Source of the DNA: Chromatiales bacterium
GTDB lineage: Bacteria; Pseudomonadota; Gammaproteobacteria; Chromatiales; Chromatiaceae
Length of the DNA stretch: 64,000 bases
NCBI GenBank assembly: GCA_028284585.1
Contig: JANQRK010000029.1
Coordinates: 1-64,000 of the forward strand
Direction: 5' to 3'
Under the pieces are notes generated by a model. The model ran no database searches. It saw only the letters and a list, made by a program, of their open reading frames with translations, and had not been told where the DNA came from. The position numbers and the translations under genes were made by a program. Positions 29,611 through 38,179 of this stretch are shown here, piece by piece (positions within the stretch are counted from its first letter, which is position 1; each line of letters begins with the position of its first letter).

Positions 29611-30323
29611 GGACCGGGGTCTTTGTCACCGGGACGGATACCGGGTGCGGCAAGACCCATGTCGCGCAGACGCTGGTCGCGCAACTGCGCACTCGTGGCG
29701 TCAAGGTCGCCGGATTCAAGCCAGTGGCCGCCGGTGCCTTTTGGCGTGACGGACGACTGCAAAATGCGGATGCACTGGCGCTGCAAGCTGCCAGCGGGTT
29801 CTCGGTGGCCTACGAAACCCTTAATCCGTATTGCTTCGAGCAGGCCGTTGCGCCGCACCTGGCAGCCGAGGCACAGGGTACGGCGATTCGGCTCGAGCGG
29901 ATCCTCGCCGCGTATGATGCACTGTGCACCCTCAGCGACTTCGTCGTGGTCGAGGGCGCCGGCGGATGGCGGGTACCGCTCGGTGGGTCGCTGGATATCC
30001 AGGGTTTGGCCTGCGCGCTGCGATTGCCGGTGTTGTTGGTGGTTGGGCTGCGCCTCGGCTGCCTCAACCATGCCCTCCTGAGTGAGCAAGCGATCGTCGC
30101 GAGTGGCGCTGATCTGATCGGTTGGGTCGGCTCGCAGGTCGAACCCGAGATGGACTACCTGAAGGAGAATTTGGTGGCCTTGGATAGGCGACTGATGGCG
30201 CCCTGCCGGGGGGTTTTGCCCCACCCAGATGGTCCCGAGCAAGTATCGCTGGAGCGGCCACTTGAGCTCGATGACATCTGCGGCCTAGACCCGGATGGCC
30301 GGAGCAATGCCGGGATGTCATAG
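29607..30323 (+). CDS. bioD: Dethiobiotin synthetase
   Basis: BioD forms the ureido ring of dethiobiotin from diaminopelargonate, CO2 and ATP. The 238-residue protein has the P-loop FVTGTDTGCGKTHVAQ (Lys16), GFKPVAAG, NPYCFEQAVAPHLAA and VVEGAGGWRVPLG. The GTG at 29607 overlaps the bioC stop. Last gene of bioF-H-C-D. No terminator is evident after it. Confidence 0.95.
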   Translation: MRTGVFVTGTDTGCGKTHVAQTLVAQLRTRGVKVAGFKPVAAGAFWRDGRLQNADALALQAASGFSVAYETLNPYCFEQAVAPHLAAEAQGTAIRLERILAAYDALCTLSDFVVVEGAGGWRVPLGGSLDIQGLACALRLPVLLVVGLRLGCLNHALLSEQAIVASGADLIGWVGSQVEPEMDYLKENLVALDRRLMAPCRGVLPHPDGPEQVSLERPLELDDICGLDPDGRSNAGMS

Positions 30324-30975
30324 ACAGCTTGTCGCTGCACAGATTGGGCGCGATCTCGATGATTGGCTGTTTTGCGATTCCCAGCCAAAAAACTTGTTTG
30401 GATCTGCCGGCATCCCGCGTTACTCTGGCGTCTTGTGTTGCGATGGCCAAAAAGTAGGGCGGCCCGTCTCGGCGTGCATCCTTCGCTTGCGCTGGGAACC
30501 TTAGGTATCGATGGGGATATCCGATAATTCACCCAACAACTCCGGGTGTCGGGTAGTGATCTGGCCCAACCATGGGTTGAGTCGGTGCCGGTCGATACGC
30601 TGTCTCGGCGCGAGTGCGCGCTACCCTTGCTGCTTTTCCCGGTGTGCTTGCGAAATGCTGGCTGCGGTAGCCGCCACGATGCCTCGGGCGTGAGTTGGCC
30701 GTCTTCGATATTTGTGCTCTGCTGGTATCGAGCGCAGCGGGGCCCGGAGATGAACCTTTTGCGGGTGCGGCCACCTGCGCCGACTTCGGAACAATCGCGC
30801 GGCCCGAATGGTCGAGGTTGGCGGGCCCCTGGTGGGAGAGAGACAAGTTGAATGTGGTGGTGGCCTTGCACGGGTCGCGCGCTAAAGTTGGTTGCCGGGA
30901 CCTGAGTTGGTTGCCGGGACCTGCCGCGGGCGGGCCATGTGATGGGGTGACGACATTGGATTTGAGGGGACCTCA
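30324..30975. other. Long non-coding region (652 bp) between bioD and coxB
   Basis: No gene can be supported here. Overlapping open frames on both strands look like composition artefacts without motifs or ribosome-binding sites. No rho-independent terminator for bioD and no clear promoter pair for the oxidase operon were found. The only distinct structure is a 19-bp tandem duplication near the 3' end. It may contain regulatory sites for the cytochrome oxidase operon or an unrecognised RNA. Confidence 0.55.
30886..30923 (+). repeat. Perfect 19-bp tandem duplication upstream of coxB
   Basis: The 19-mer agttggttgccgggacctg occurs twice head to tail with no mismatch, ending 52 bp before the coxB start. 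It could be a duplicated regulator site or a simple replication slippage product. Confidence 0.9.
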
Positions 30976-32121
30976 GTGGAAAGAGTGATGCGCATTGTCA
31001 GCAGCGTCCTAGTGGTCTGTCTTTTGACAGCCGGTGCGGTGGCGCACGCCGATTTCGCCCTCAATATGCGCGAGGGGGTGACGCAGACCAGCCGGAGTGT
31101 GTATGAGCTGCACATGATCATTTTCTGGGTGTGCTGTGCGATCGGGGTGATCGTCTTTGGCGCCATGCTCTACTCGATCATTCGTCACCGTAAGTCCCGG
31201 GGCGTGGTTGCGGCGCAGTTCCATGACAGCACGTTTATGGAGATGCTGTGGACCATCATCCCGATCGTGATCTTGGTTGGCATGGCGATCCCGGCGACGA
31301 CCACCTTGTTGGCCATGGAGGAGACCGGCGATGCCGACATGACGATCAAGGTGACCGGTATTCAGTGGAAATGGAAGTACGACTATATCGACGGCGAGGC
31401 CTCTGGGATCTCGTTCCTCAGCTCGTTGCATCCGAAGCACAACGAGGCAAGGATGCTGGGCTCCGATGTCGATCTAAGGCAATTCGGCGATCAGTATCTG
31501 CTCGACGTCGATAATCCGCTGGTGATACCGACCGGACAACGGGTCCGCTTCCTGCTGACTGCAGCCGACGTGATTCATGCCTGGTGGGTACCCGATCTGG
31601 GATGGAAGAAAGATGCAATACCTGGCTTCATCAACGAGGCCTGGACTCAGATCGACGAGCCGGGCACGTACCGAGGTCAATGCGCCGAACTGTGCGGCAA
31701 AGACCATGCCTTCATGCCGGTTGTCGTGGTCGCAAAATCCCCCGAGGACTACGCGGCGTGGGTAAAAGAGCAAAAAGGCAGTGTTGCAGAGGCCGCTACC
31801 GAGGCCCTGCGTGAGTGGACCAAGCCGGAATTGATGGCCAAGGGTGAGCAGGTTTACACGACTGTCTGCGCGGCCTGCCATCGGCCGGACGGGCAAGGGC
31901 AGCCACCGGTGTTTCCGGCGATCGCCGGCAGTGCGATTGCGAATGGCGATGCCGCTACCCACATCGATGTTGTCATAAATGGCAGACCCGGCACAGCGAT
32001 GGTGGCGTACCGTTCGATCTTGAACGATGTCGACATGGCTGCCGTTTTGACCTATCAGCGTAACGCCTGGGGCAATGCCGCCAGTGTCGTTCAGCCGACC
32101 GAGATCCAGGCAGCGCGCTGA
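30976..32121 (+). CDS. coxB: Cytochrome c oxidase subunit II with fused cytochrome c domain (caa3-type)
   Basis: Carries electrons from cytochrome c to subunit I through CuA. The 381-residue protein has a signal-like N-terminus, two membrane helices (about 45-67 and 85-107), and the cupredoxin domain with CuA ligands in CAELCGKDHAFM (Cys236, Cys240, His244, Met247). A C-terminal class I cytochrome c follows, with CAACH at 298-302 and a later Met ligand candidate (GTAMVAY). The start is GTG at 30976 with GAGGGG upstream; ATG at 30988 is the alternative. It begins the oxidase operon. Confidence 0.95.
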   Translation: MERVMRIVSSVLVVCLLTAGAVAHADFALNMREGVTQTSRSVYELHMIIFWVCCAIGVIVFGAMLYSIIRHRKSRGVVAAQFHDSTFMEMLWTIIPIVILVGMAIPATTTLLAMEETGDADMTIKVTGIQWKWKYDYIDGEASGISFLSSLHPKHNEARMLGSDVDLRQFGDQYLLDVDNPLVIPTGQRVRFLLTAADVIHAWWVPDLGWKKDAIPGFINEAWTQIDEPGTYRGQCAELCGKDHAFMPVVVVAKSPEDYAAWVKEQKGSVAEAATEALREWTKPELMAKGEQVYTTVCAACHRPDGQGQPPVFPAIAGSAIANGDAATHIDVVINGRPGTAMVAYRSILNDVDMAAVLTYQRNAWGNAASVVQPTEIQAAR

Positions 32122-32147
32122 GCTGTAACCTTAAGGAATCGAAGACA

Positions 32148-33728
32148 ATGAGTACCTTGAGTGCTGGGCACGAAGATCACCACGAGCATGGTCCCGCCAA
32201 AGGGCTCCTGCGCTGGGTTACCACGACCAATCATAAGGACATCGGTACGTTGTACCTACTGTTTGCGCTGGTGATGTTTTTCATCGGTGGGGCCATGGCG
32301 ATGGTCATCCGCGCCGAACTCTTCCAGCCCGGTCTGCAATTGGTCGACCCGAATTTCTTCAACACCATGACCACGGTGCATGCCTTGGTCATGATCTTTG
32401 GTGCGGTGATGCCGGCATTCACCGGACTGGCAAATTGGCTGATCCCAATGATGATCGGTGCCCCCGATATGGCATTGCCGCGAATGAACAATTTCTCGTT
32501 TTGGATATTGCCGTTCGCCTTCACGTTGCTGTTGTCCACCTTCTTCATGGAAGGCGGCGGACCGTCCGCTGGTTGGACCATCTATCCGCCGCTGTCACTG
32601 CAGATGGGCGAAGGTTTCCCCTTCATGATCTTCGCCCTCCATCTGGCCGGTGTTTCGTCGATCTTGGGCTCGATCAACATCATTGTGACCATTCTCAATA
32701 TGCGCGCGCCTGGGATGCTGTTGATGAAAATGCCGATGTTCGTTTGGACTTGGTTCATCACCGCATACCTATTGATTGCGACCATGCCGGTGTTGGCGGG
32801 CGGGCTGACCATGCTACTGACTGATAAGTTTGCCGGTACCAGTTTCTTCGACGCGGCCGGTGGCGGCGATCCGGTGATGTACCAGCACATTTTCTGGTTC
32901 TTCGGCCACCCGGAGGTCTATATTCTTATCTTGCCTGCGTTCGGCATCATATCGGCTATCCTCCCGACCTTTGCGCGCAAGCCCCTGTTCGGCTACAGCG
33001 CGATGGTCTATGCGACCGCCTCGATTGCCTTCCTGTCGTTCATCGTCTGGGCCCACCACATGTTCACCGTGGGTATGCCAGTGGTTGGTGAGCTGTTCTT
33101 CATGTATGCGACCATGATGATTGCGGTACCAACAGGGGTGAAGGTGTTCAACTGGGTGTCGACGATGTGGCGAGGTGCGATGACCTTTGAAGCCCCCATG
33201 TTGTTTGCGGTCGGCTTCGTAATCATGTTCACGATCGGCGGCTTCTCGGGTTTGATGCTTGCGATCGCTCCCGCTGACTTCCAGTATCACGATACCTACT
33301 TTGTCGTGGCGCATTTTCACTATGTCCTGGTGACCGGCGCCGTGTATTCGATCATGGCGGCGGCCTATTATTGGTTGCCGAAGTGGACCGGCAATATGTA
33401 CGACGAGAAACTGGCTCAGATCCACTTCTGGATCTCGACTGTTTCGGTCAATGTGTTGTTCTTCCCCCAGCACTTTCTCGGTCTTGCCGGGATGCCGCGT
33501 CGGATACCGGATTATTCGGTACAGTTTACCGACTGGAACATGATCTCCTCGCTGGGTGGATTCGTCTTTGGCGTTTCCCAGCTGCTGTTTGTGTACGTGG
33601 TGTTCAAGTGTATCCGCGGTGGAGAAAAGGCCACTGACCGGGTCTGGGAGGGTGCGCATGGACTCGAGTGGACCCTGTCTTCGCCACCGCCCTACCACAG
33701 TTTCACGACTGCACCTGAGGTCAGGTAA
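32148..33728 (+). CDS. coxA: Cytochrome c oxidase subunit I
   Basis: The heme-copper catalytic subunit, reducing O2 and pumping protons. Its 526 residues form about twelve helices. Visible landmarks are TTNHKDIGTLYL at the start, TVHALVMIFGAVMPAFTGLANW with a heme ligand His, the HIFWFFGHPEVYILILPAFGIIS CuB/Tyr region, IVWAHHMFTVGMP, and YHDTYFVVAHFHYVLVTGA with the other heme/CuB ligands. Motifs fit an A-type (aa3-like) oxidase. It lies 26 bp after coxB. Confidence 0.97.
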   Translation: MSTLSAGHEDHHEHGPAKGLLRWVTTTNHKDIGTLYLLFALVMFFIGGAMAMVIRAELFQPGLQLVDPNFFNTMTTVHALVMIFGAVMPAFTGLANWLIPMMIGAPDMALPRMNNFSFWILPFAFTLLLSTFFMEGGGPSAGWTIYPPLSLQMGEGFPFMIFALHLAGVSSILGSINIIVTILNMRAPGMLLMKMPMFVWTWFITAYLLIATMPVLAGGLTMLLTDKFAGTSFFDAAGGGDPVMYQHIFWFFGHPEVYILILPAFGIISAILPTFARKPLFGYSAMVYATASIAFLSFIVWAHHMFTVGMPVVGELFFMYATMMIAVPTGVKVFNWVSTMWRGAMTFEAPMLFAVGFVIMFTIGGFSGLMLAIAPADFQYHDTYFVVAHFHYVLVTGAVYSIMAAAYYWLPKWTGNMYDEKLAQIHFWISTVSVNVLFFPQHFLGLAGMPRRIPDYSVQFTDWNMISSLGGFVFGVSQLLFVYVVFKCIRGGEKATDRVWEGAHGLEWTLSSPPPYHSFTTAPEVR

Positions 33729-33752
33729 CGGAGTTGCCCTGGGCTAGACACC

Positions 33753-33869
33753 ATGCAAGACACAAAGAACAGGGCCAGGGCCAATGTTCGCCTGGCCATC
33801 ATGCTGGGATTGGTAGCCTGTGGGTTTTTCCTGCTGGGCCTCTACCTGGCCATGGGCAAGGGGGCTTGA
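33753..33869 (+). CDS. Small single-helix protein in the oxidase operon
   Basis: A 38-residue open frame beginning MQDTKNRARANVRLA, followed by one hydrophobic helix (about residues 14-34) and a short MGKGA tail. It fits snugly between coxA and ctaG, four bases before the latter. It resembles short proteins often annotated as cytochrome oxidase small assembly proteins in proteobacterial cox operons; that comparison is from memory. The tight fit and membrane helix support it being real. Confidence 0.72.
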   Translation: MQDTKNRARANVRLAIMLGLVACGFFLLGLYLAMGKGA

Positions 33870-33873
33870 TCGG

Positions 33874-34404
33874 GTGGCCGATTTGAACGCACGCTCCTTC
33901 GCGAGAGTCGCAATCGTATCGTTAGCGATGTTTGGCTTCGGCTATCTGCTTGTGCCTTTGTACGATATTTTTTGCGAAATCACCGGACTGAACGGCAAGA
34001 CCGGCCGGCTTGACGAAACGACGGTGGTCGCGCGCTATCAACCGGATACCTCGCGCTTGGTGACCGTGCAGTTTATCGCGAACAACAACCAAGGGATGCC
34101 ATGGGAGTTCCGGCCGCTGGAGCCCAGCATGCGGGTGCACCCTGGCAAGGTTTATTCAGCAGCGTTTTCGGCGCGTAACCCGACCGCTCAGGATATGGTC
34201 GGTCAGGCGGTACCGAGTGTGGCGCCCGGCAAGGCCGGGCGTTACTTCAACAAGACCGAGTGTTTCTGTTTCAATCAACAGCCGCTGGCGGCTGGAGAAA
34301 CCAAAGAGATGCCGTTGCGTTTTATCGTCGATCCGAATTTGCCCGCGGCGGTCACGACACTCACGCTGGCCTATACGATGTTCGATGTAACGCTAATCAA
34401 CTAG
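33874..34404 (+). CDS. ctaG: Cytochrome c oxidase assembly protein CtaG/Cox11
   Basis: Cox11-family copper chaperone delivering copper to the CuB site of subunit I. The 176-residue protein has one N-terminal helix (FARVAIVSLAMFGFGYLLVPLYDIFCEITGLNG) and a periplasmic beta domain with the copper-binding ECFCFNQQPL and the C-terminal PAAVTTLTLAYTMFDV. The GTG at 33874 starts 4 bp after the small membrane-protein gene. An extended frame overlaps that gene and is rejected. Confidence 0.93.
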   Translation: MADLNARSFARVAIVSLAMFGFGYLLVPLYDIFCEITGLNGKTGRLDETTVVARYQPDTSRLVTVQFIANNNQGMPWEFRPLEPSMRVHPGKVYSAAFSARNPTAQDMVGQAVPSVAPGKAGRYFNKTECFCFNQQPLAAGETKEMPLRFIVDPNLPAAVTTLTLAYTMFDVTLIN

Positions 34405-34478
34405 CTTTTGCAGTGTTGATTGCAGCCGATCGACTGGCTAAGTAGCAGTTTAGGAAACCGCTAAAGTGAGAGGCTACC

Positions 34479-34597
34479 GCGACCCAGGGATGTGTCGCCA
34501 AAATCGACCGCGATAAGCGGTTGATTTTGGAGCGAGGTGCAAATGACATTTGCACCGCGGCGTGCTCTGAGAAGTCCAGGATGGACTTATTCAGAGC
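34479..34597. repeat. Array of four consecutive hairpins inside the cox operon
   Basis: Between ctaG and coxC lie four dyads in a row. At 34479-34498, GCGACCCA pairs with TGTGTCGC (one mismatch). At 34498-34530, a 14-bp stem has arms CCAAAATCGACCGC and GCGGTTGATTTTGG and loop GATAA. At 34536-34556, a perfect 9-bp stem has arms GGTGCAAAT and ATTTGCACC. At 34564-34597, GCTCTGA pairs with TCAGAGC enclosing AAGTCC/GGACTT. None ends in a T-run, so these are not simple terminators. They resemble extragenic palindromic repeats and could act as mRNA-processing or stability structures. Confidence 0.85.
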
Positions 34598-34631
34598 TTC
34601 TTTTAAGCCAGATGCAGACTCGGAGGGAGAC

Positions 34632-35492
34632 ATGGCAGGGGCCAGTGAACAGTATTATGTGCCGCATAGCAGCTTTTGGCCGATCGTGGCCAGCATCTCG
34701 CTGACCATCGGTTTGGTGGGGGCAGCGGGCTGGTTCAATGGCAATGCCTCCGGACAGACGGTACTGCTGGTCGGTCTGGGATTGGTGACCGTCATCATTC
34801 TCGGCTGGTTTGCGACCGTGGTGAACGAGAGTGTGAAGGGTGCCTACAACGCCCAAGTCAATCGCTCTTTCCGGCAGGGCATGATGTGGTTCATCTTCTC
34901 CGAGGTGATGTTCTTCGGTGCGTTCTTCGGTGCCTTGTTTTATTCGCGTGTGCTGGTGCTGCCTTGGCTGCTTGGTGGCGATTTTTCGACCCACGAGTAC
35001 TTGTGGAAGGGCTATGGTGAATCCTGGCCAACCAACGGACCTGGTGATCTCGGTGGCGATTTTCGCAGCATGGGGGCCTGGGGTATCCCGGCGCTCAATA
35101 CCTTTCTGCTGCTGACCTCAGGCACAACGATTACGCTCGCCCATTGGGCACTGAAGGAGAACGATCGACTCAAGACCGTTTTATGGATGATGGCAACCAT
35201 TGCGCTGGGCTTGTTGTTCCTGGCTTTCCAGGTCTATGAGTACATTCACGCCTACTCCGAGCTCAATCTCACGCTGGGCTCGGGGATCTATGGGTCTACG
35301 TTCTTCCTGCTCACAGGTTTTCACGGCATGCACGTGACCTTGGGAACCGTGATGCTGATAGTGATTACGGCGCGGGTCATCAGTGGCCATTTTACGCCAG
35401 ATAATCACTTCGCATTCGAGGGCGTGGCCTGGTATTGGCACTTTGTCGACGTGATTTGGTTGGTGTTGTTTATCTTCGTCTACGTGTTGTGA
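34632..35492 (+). CDS. coxC: Cytochrome c oxidase subunit III
   Basis: A 286-residue seven-helix subunit that stabilises proton pumping in subunit I. It starts MAGASEQYYVPHSSFWPIVASISLTIGLVG. It continues with GMMWFIFSEVMFFGAFFGALFY (membrane Glu), NTFLLLTSGTTITLAHWALK, LGSGIYGSTFFLLTGFHGMHVTLG and FEGVAWYWHFVDVIWLVLFIFVYV. The ATG at 34632 has GGAGGGA upstream; the longer frame runs back through the hairpin array and is rejected. Confidence 0.96.
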   Translation: MAGASEQYYVPHSSFWPIVASISLTIGLVGAAGWFNGNASGQTVLLVGLGLVTVIILGWFATVVNESVKGAYNAQVNRSFRQGMMWFIFSEVMFFGAFFGALFYSRVLVLPWLLGGDFSTHEYLWKGYGESWPTNGPGDLGGDFRSMGAWGIPALNTFLLLTSGTTITLAHWALKENDRLKTVLWMMATIALGLLFLAFQVYEYIHAYSELNLTLGSGIYGSTFFLLTGFHGMHVTLGTVMLIVITARVISGHFTPDNHFAFEGVAWYWHFVDVIWLVLFIFVYVL

Positions 35493-35524
35493 GCAGGCCC
35501 CGGTTGGGGCACGCAAGGTGCGCG

Positions 35525-35770
35525 TTACTGGGACACGTCAGGCGCAGAAACGCTAGGTGCTCCGCGGTACACTCCGTGCGGCTCGATGACGCCGAACCCG
35601 ACCAGAATCATCAGGAAGACGAATAGGCCGACCGATAAACCGATGCGGAAAGTCAGCGCGCGCAGTGTGCGACGCGAATCGCCCTTGTCATTGATTAGAT
35701 AAAACAGGCCGGATGCGAGGCTGGCAATGATGCCAACGAACACCAAGGCAATGATGACCGTGACCCACAC
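35525..35770 (-). CDS. DUF2909 twin-transmembrane protein
   Basis: An 81-residue protein with two hydrophobic helices (about 4-26 and 42-62) separated by a polar basic loop, NDKGDSRRTLRALTFRIG, typical of DUF2909 proteins found in cox gene clusters. The start is a GTG at 35770 with AGGAGAT upstream. It is transcribed against the oxidase operon and divergent from the SURF1 gene across 41 bp. Its exact role is unknown. Confidence 0.82.
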   Translation of the reverse strand: MWVTVIIALVFVGIIASLASGLFYLINDKGDSRRTLRALTFRIGLSVGLFVFLMILVGFGVIEPHGVYRGAPSVSAPDVSQ

Positions 35771-35811
35771 GACGATGAAATCTCCTGTGCTGTCATCGAA
35801 GTATAACAGCC

Positions 35812-36591
35812 GTGCACCCTATGAAGATCTTACCGTTAAAGATTGGCCACTACCGCTTCGCCCCAGCGTTCTGGCCTAGCCTCGTTTTTTTGGCGGTTTT
35901 TCCTTCGCTCCTGGGTCTGGGCTTCTGGCAGATGCAGCGGGCAGGTGAAAAGCAGGACTTGATCGAGCGGCGGGCGGCGAGTGAATGGGCGGTGCCGTTG
36001 CAGCTGCGACCTGGTGCCCAACTGAGTTCCGAAGACCGCTACCGCCCGGCGGTGGTGCGCGGCAGCTATGTGGCAGGCCAGCAGTGGTTATTGGACAATC
36101 GCCTATGGCATGGTCAGCCCGGGTATCATGTCTTTTCACAGTTTCGGATGCTAGACGAAGGGCGGCCCAGCTTGTTGATAAATCGCGGCTGGATCTCGGT
36201 AGGCGCGTCGCGCGCGAATCTGCCGCGACTACCTTTACCTGAGACTGCTGTCGAACTGCACGGGCGTTTGGACTCGCCAGCGTCGGTCGGCTTGGTGCTG
36301 GGCGACGTCCCGCTAGCGAGCCCGGCAGACCGAGTGCTGGTACCCGCGCTAGACATCGCTGCCCTGGCCTCGGCGCGAGGCATGGATTTGTTGCCTTATG
36401 CGCTGGTGATCGACGCTGGGCAGCCGGGCGGCCTGCAATATGATTGGTCGCCAATCCCAAGCATGGGGCCGGAGAAACACCTCGGTTATGCGGTCCAGTG
36501 GTTCGGTTTGGCTATCGCCCTGTTGATTATCTACGTTGGCGTAAACAGTCGGCGTGACCACGGCGACGGAGAGCAGGGTGCCGGTGTCTGA
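35812..36591 (+). CDS. SURF1 family cytochrome oxidase assembly protein
   Basis: SURF1 proteins help insert heme A into subunit I. The protein (259 residues from GTG 35812, or 256 from ATG 35821) has an N-terminal helix followed by LGLGFWQMQRAGEKQDLI. The periplasmic core includes YVAGQQWLLDNRLWHGQPGYHVFSQFRM and LLINRGWI, and a C-terminal helix follows EKHLGYAVQWFGLAIALLIIYV. These are the two-helix SURF1 signatures. It opens the second plus-strand block of the locus. Confidence 0.93.
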   Translation: MHPMKILPLKIGHYRFAPAFWPSLVFLAVFPSLLGLGFWQMQRAGEKQDLIERRAASEWAVPLQLRPGAQLSSEDRYRPAVVRGSYVAGQQWLLDNRLWHGQPGYHVFSQFRMLDEGRPSLLINRGWISVGASRANLPRLPLPETAVELHGRLDSPASVGLVLGDVPLASPADRVLVPALDIAALASARGMDLLPYALVIDAGQPGGLQYDWSPIPSMGPEKHLGYAVQWFGLAIALLIIYVGVNSRRDHGDGEQGAGV

Positions 36592-37192
36592 ACCACAGCG
36601 CGTCCGGGGTGGCCGGATCAAGCTGCTGCTGATCGCAGTCTTGTTCTCAGTGCCGCCGCTCGCCGCCTGGGTGGCTTGGCAGATAATGGACGGCTCGGGT
36701 GTGCGTTCGACCACCAATGCCGGTACCTTGATCGCTCCGGCCCGGCCTCTGCGCCTGCATGGCCTGGCAACGCCCGACGGGGCGTTGGTTGATGACCAGC
36801 AATTGCGCGGGCGCTGGACTTACGTGCTGTTTGCGCCCGAGGGATGTGATCGGCGCTGTGGGCAGCAGCTGTATCTCACGCGTCAGATCCGGCTGGCGAT
36901 GAACAAGGATGTGCGGCGTGTACAGCGCTTGCTCGTGCTGGGCAGCATGCCGCGACAGGAACTTGCTCAGTTGCTCAACAGCGAGCACGCAGACCTGACC
37001 TGGGTGGTCCGTGACCAGGCTGCTGGGCCATTGCTCGATAGATTCCGCGGTGCTGGCTTCGCACCCGATGGGGGTCAGTATTTTTTGGTCGATCCACTGG
37101 GTAACTTGATGATGTATTACGATCTCGAGGTCCCTGCCAAGGGCACCATGAAGGACTTGCGCAAACTGTTGAAGGTCTCCCAGATCGGTTGA
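36584..37192 (+). CDS. Sco-like thioredoxin-fold oxidase assembly protein
   Basis: About 202 residues: one N-terminal membrane helix (about 12-32) and a periplasmic thioredoxin-like domain. C-x3-C (Cys88, Cys92 in EGCDRRCGQQ) sits where Sco1/SenC proteins bind copper. A later FLVDPLGNLMMYYDLEV strand matches the family. The conserved His of Sco proteins expected just before this strand is not apparent, so copper delivery may differ. The GTG at 36584 overlaps the SURF1 stop by 8 nt; GTG at 36554 is a longer alternative. Confidence 0.8.
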   Translation: MSEPQRVRGGRIKLLLIAVLFSVPPLAAWVAWQIMDGSGVRSTTNAGTLIAPARPLRLHGLATPDGALVDDQQLRGRWTYVLFAPEGCDRRCGQQLYLTRQIRLAMNKDVRRVQRLLVLGSMPRQELAQLLNSEHADLTWVVRDQAAGPLLDRFRGAGFAPDGGQYFLVDPLGNLMMYYDLEVPAKGTMKDLRKLLKVSQIG

Positions 37193-37198
37193 CCGTCG

Positions 37199-38179
37199 GT
37201 GAGCTATTTTCGTTTCGTTTTATTCGCCTGTGTGCTCGCGTACGCGGTGATTCTGCTGGGCGCCTATACTCGTTTGGCCGATGCCGGACTGGGTTGTCCG
37301 GATTGGCCGGGTTGTTATGGGCAGTTGACTGTTCCCGCCAGTCCAGAGCAGGTGGTGGACAAGGCATGGTTGGCGCAGCGTCCGCTCGAGCCCGACAAGG
37401 GCTGGAAGGAAATGGTGCACCGCTATTTTGCCGCTGTCCTGGGGTTGGTGATCTTGGTAGTGGTGGTTTGGTCTTGGCGACGGCGCCGAAGCAACCCCGA
37501 ACAAGCGGTTTGGTTGCCGACCTTGCTGCTTGCCCTAGTGGTCTTGCAGGCGATCCTGGGGATGTGGACGGTCACCTTGCTGCTCAAACCCTTGGTTGTA
37601 TTGGGCCATCTCCTGGGTGGTTTCGCGACGCTTGCGCTGCTGGCATTGTTGGCAATGCGCAGCATGCCGCGCCGGCCGCCCGGGGTACCTGAGCGTTGGC
37701 GCGCCGGTGCCGCAGTGGCCCTGCTGGTGCTGGTGGCCCAAATTGCGCTCGGTGGGTGGACGAGTTCGAATTACGCTGCCCTGGCTTGCCTCGATTTTCC
37801 GACTTGCCAGGGTAGCTGGTTGCCTCCCATGGATTTCGACGAGGCCTTCGTGTTGTGGCGCGGCTTGGGCGTGAATTACGAGTATGGGGTGTTGGAGCAT
37901 CCGGCGCGTACCGCGATCCATGTCGCCCATCGTGTGGGTGCCTTGGTGACCTTGTTGGTGCTCGGCTGGCTGGTGTTCGCCATCCTGCGTGCCCGCAGGG
38001 GGCTTGGCGGGCTGGCTGCGCTGATCGGATGTCTGCTGCTGGTGCAGGCCGGGCTAGGTGTTGCGAACGTCTTGTTGCATTTGCCATTGGGCGTAGCGAC
38101 AGCCCACAATGGCGTCGCCGCATTGCTGCTTGTTTCATTGGTCTATCTGAATGGTCTCTTATGGCAACGACAGTACTGA
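37199..38179 (+). CDS. ctaA: Heme A synthase (COX15/CtaA)
   Basis: Oxidises the C8 methyl of heme O to the formyl group of heme A. The 326-residue, eight-helix protein has [24 protein letters not shown] (conserved Cys pair), [40 protein letters not shown] and [20 protein letters not shown] with heme-ligand histidines. The start is a GTG at 37199 with a weak ribosome-binding site, 6 bp after the Sco-like gene. Confidence 0.95.
   Translation: MSYFRFVLFACVLAYAVILLGAYTRLADAGLGCPDWPGCYGQLTVPASPEQVVDKAWLAQRPLEPDKGWKEMVHRYFAAVLGLVILVVVVWSWRRRRSNPEQAVWLPTLLLALVVLQAILGMWTVTLLLKPLVVLGHLLGGFATLALLALLAMRSMPRRPPGVPERWRAGAAVALLVLVAQIALGGWTSSNYAALACLDFPTCQGSWLPPMDFDEAFVLWRGLGVNYEYGVLEHPARTAIHVAHRVGALVTLLVLGWLVFAILRARRGLGGLAALIGCLLLVQAGLGVANVLLHLPLGVATAHNGVAALLLVSLVYLNGLLWQRQY

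Noticed and set aside
30155-30871. 238-codon minus-strand open frame across the bioD end and the cox leader
   Set aside because: It overlaps bioD antisense, is rich in Ser, Arg and Pro, and shows no conserved motif or ribosome-binding site.
35496-35514. GCCCC/GGGGC dyad after coxC as a terminator
   Set aside because: The stem is five pairs with no T-run on either strand.
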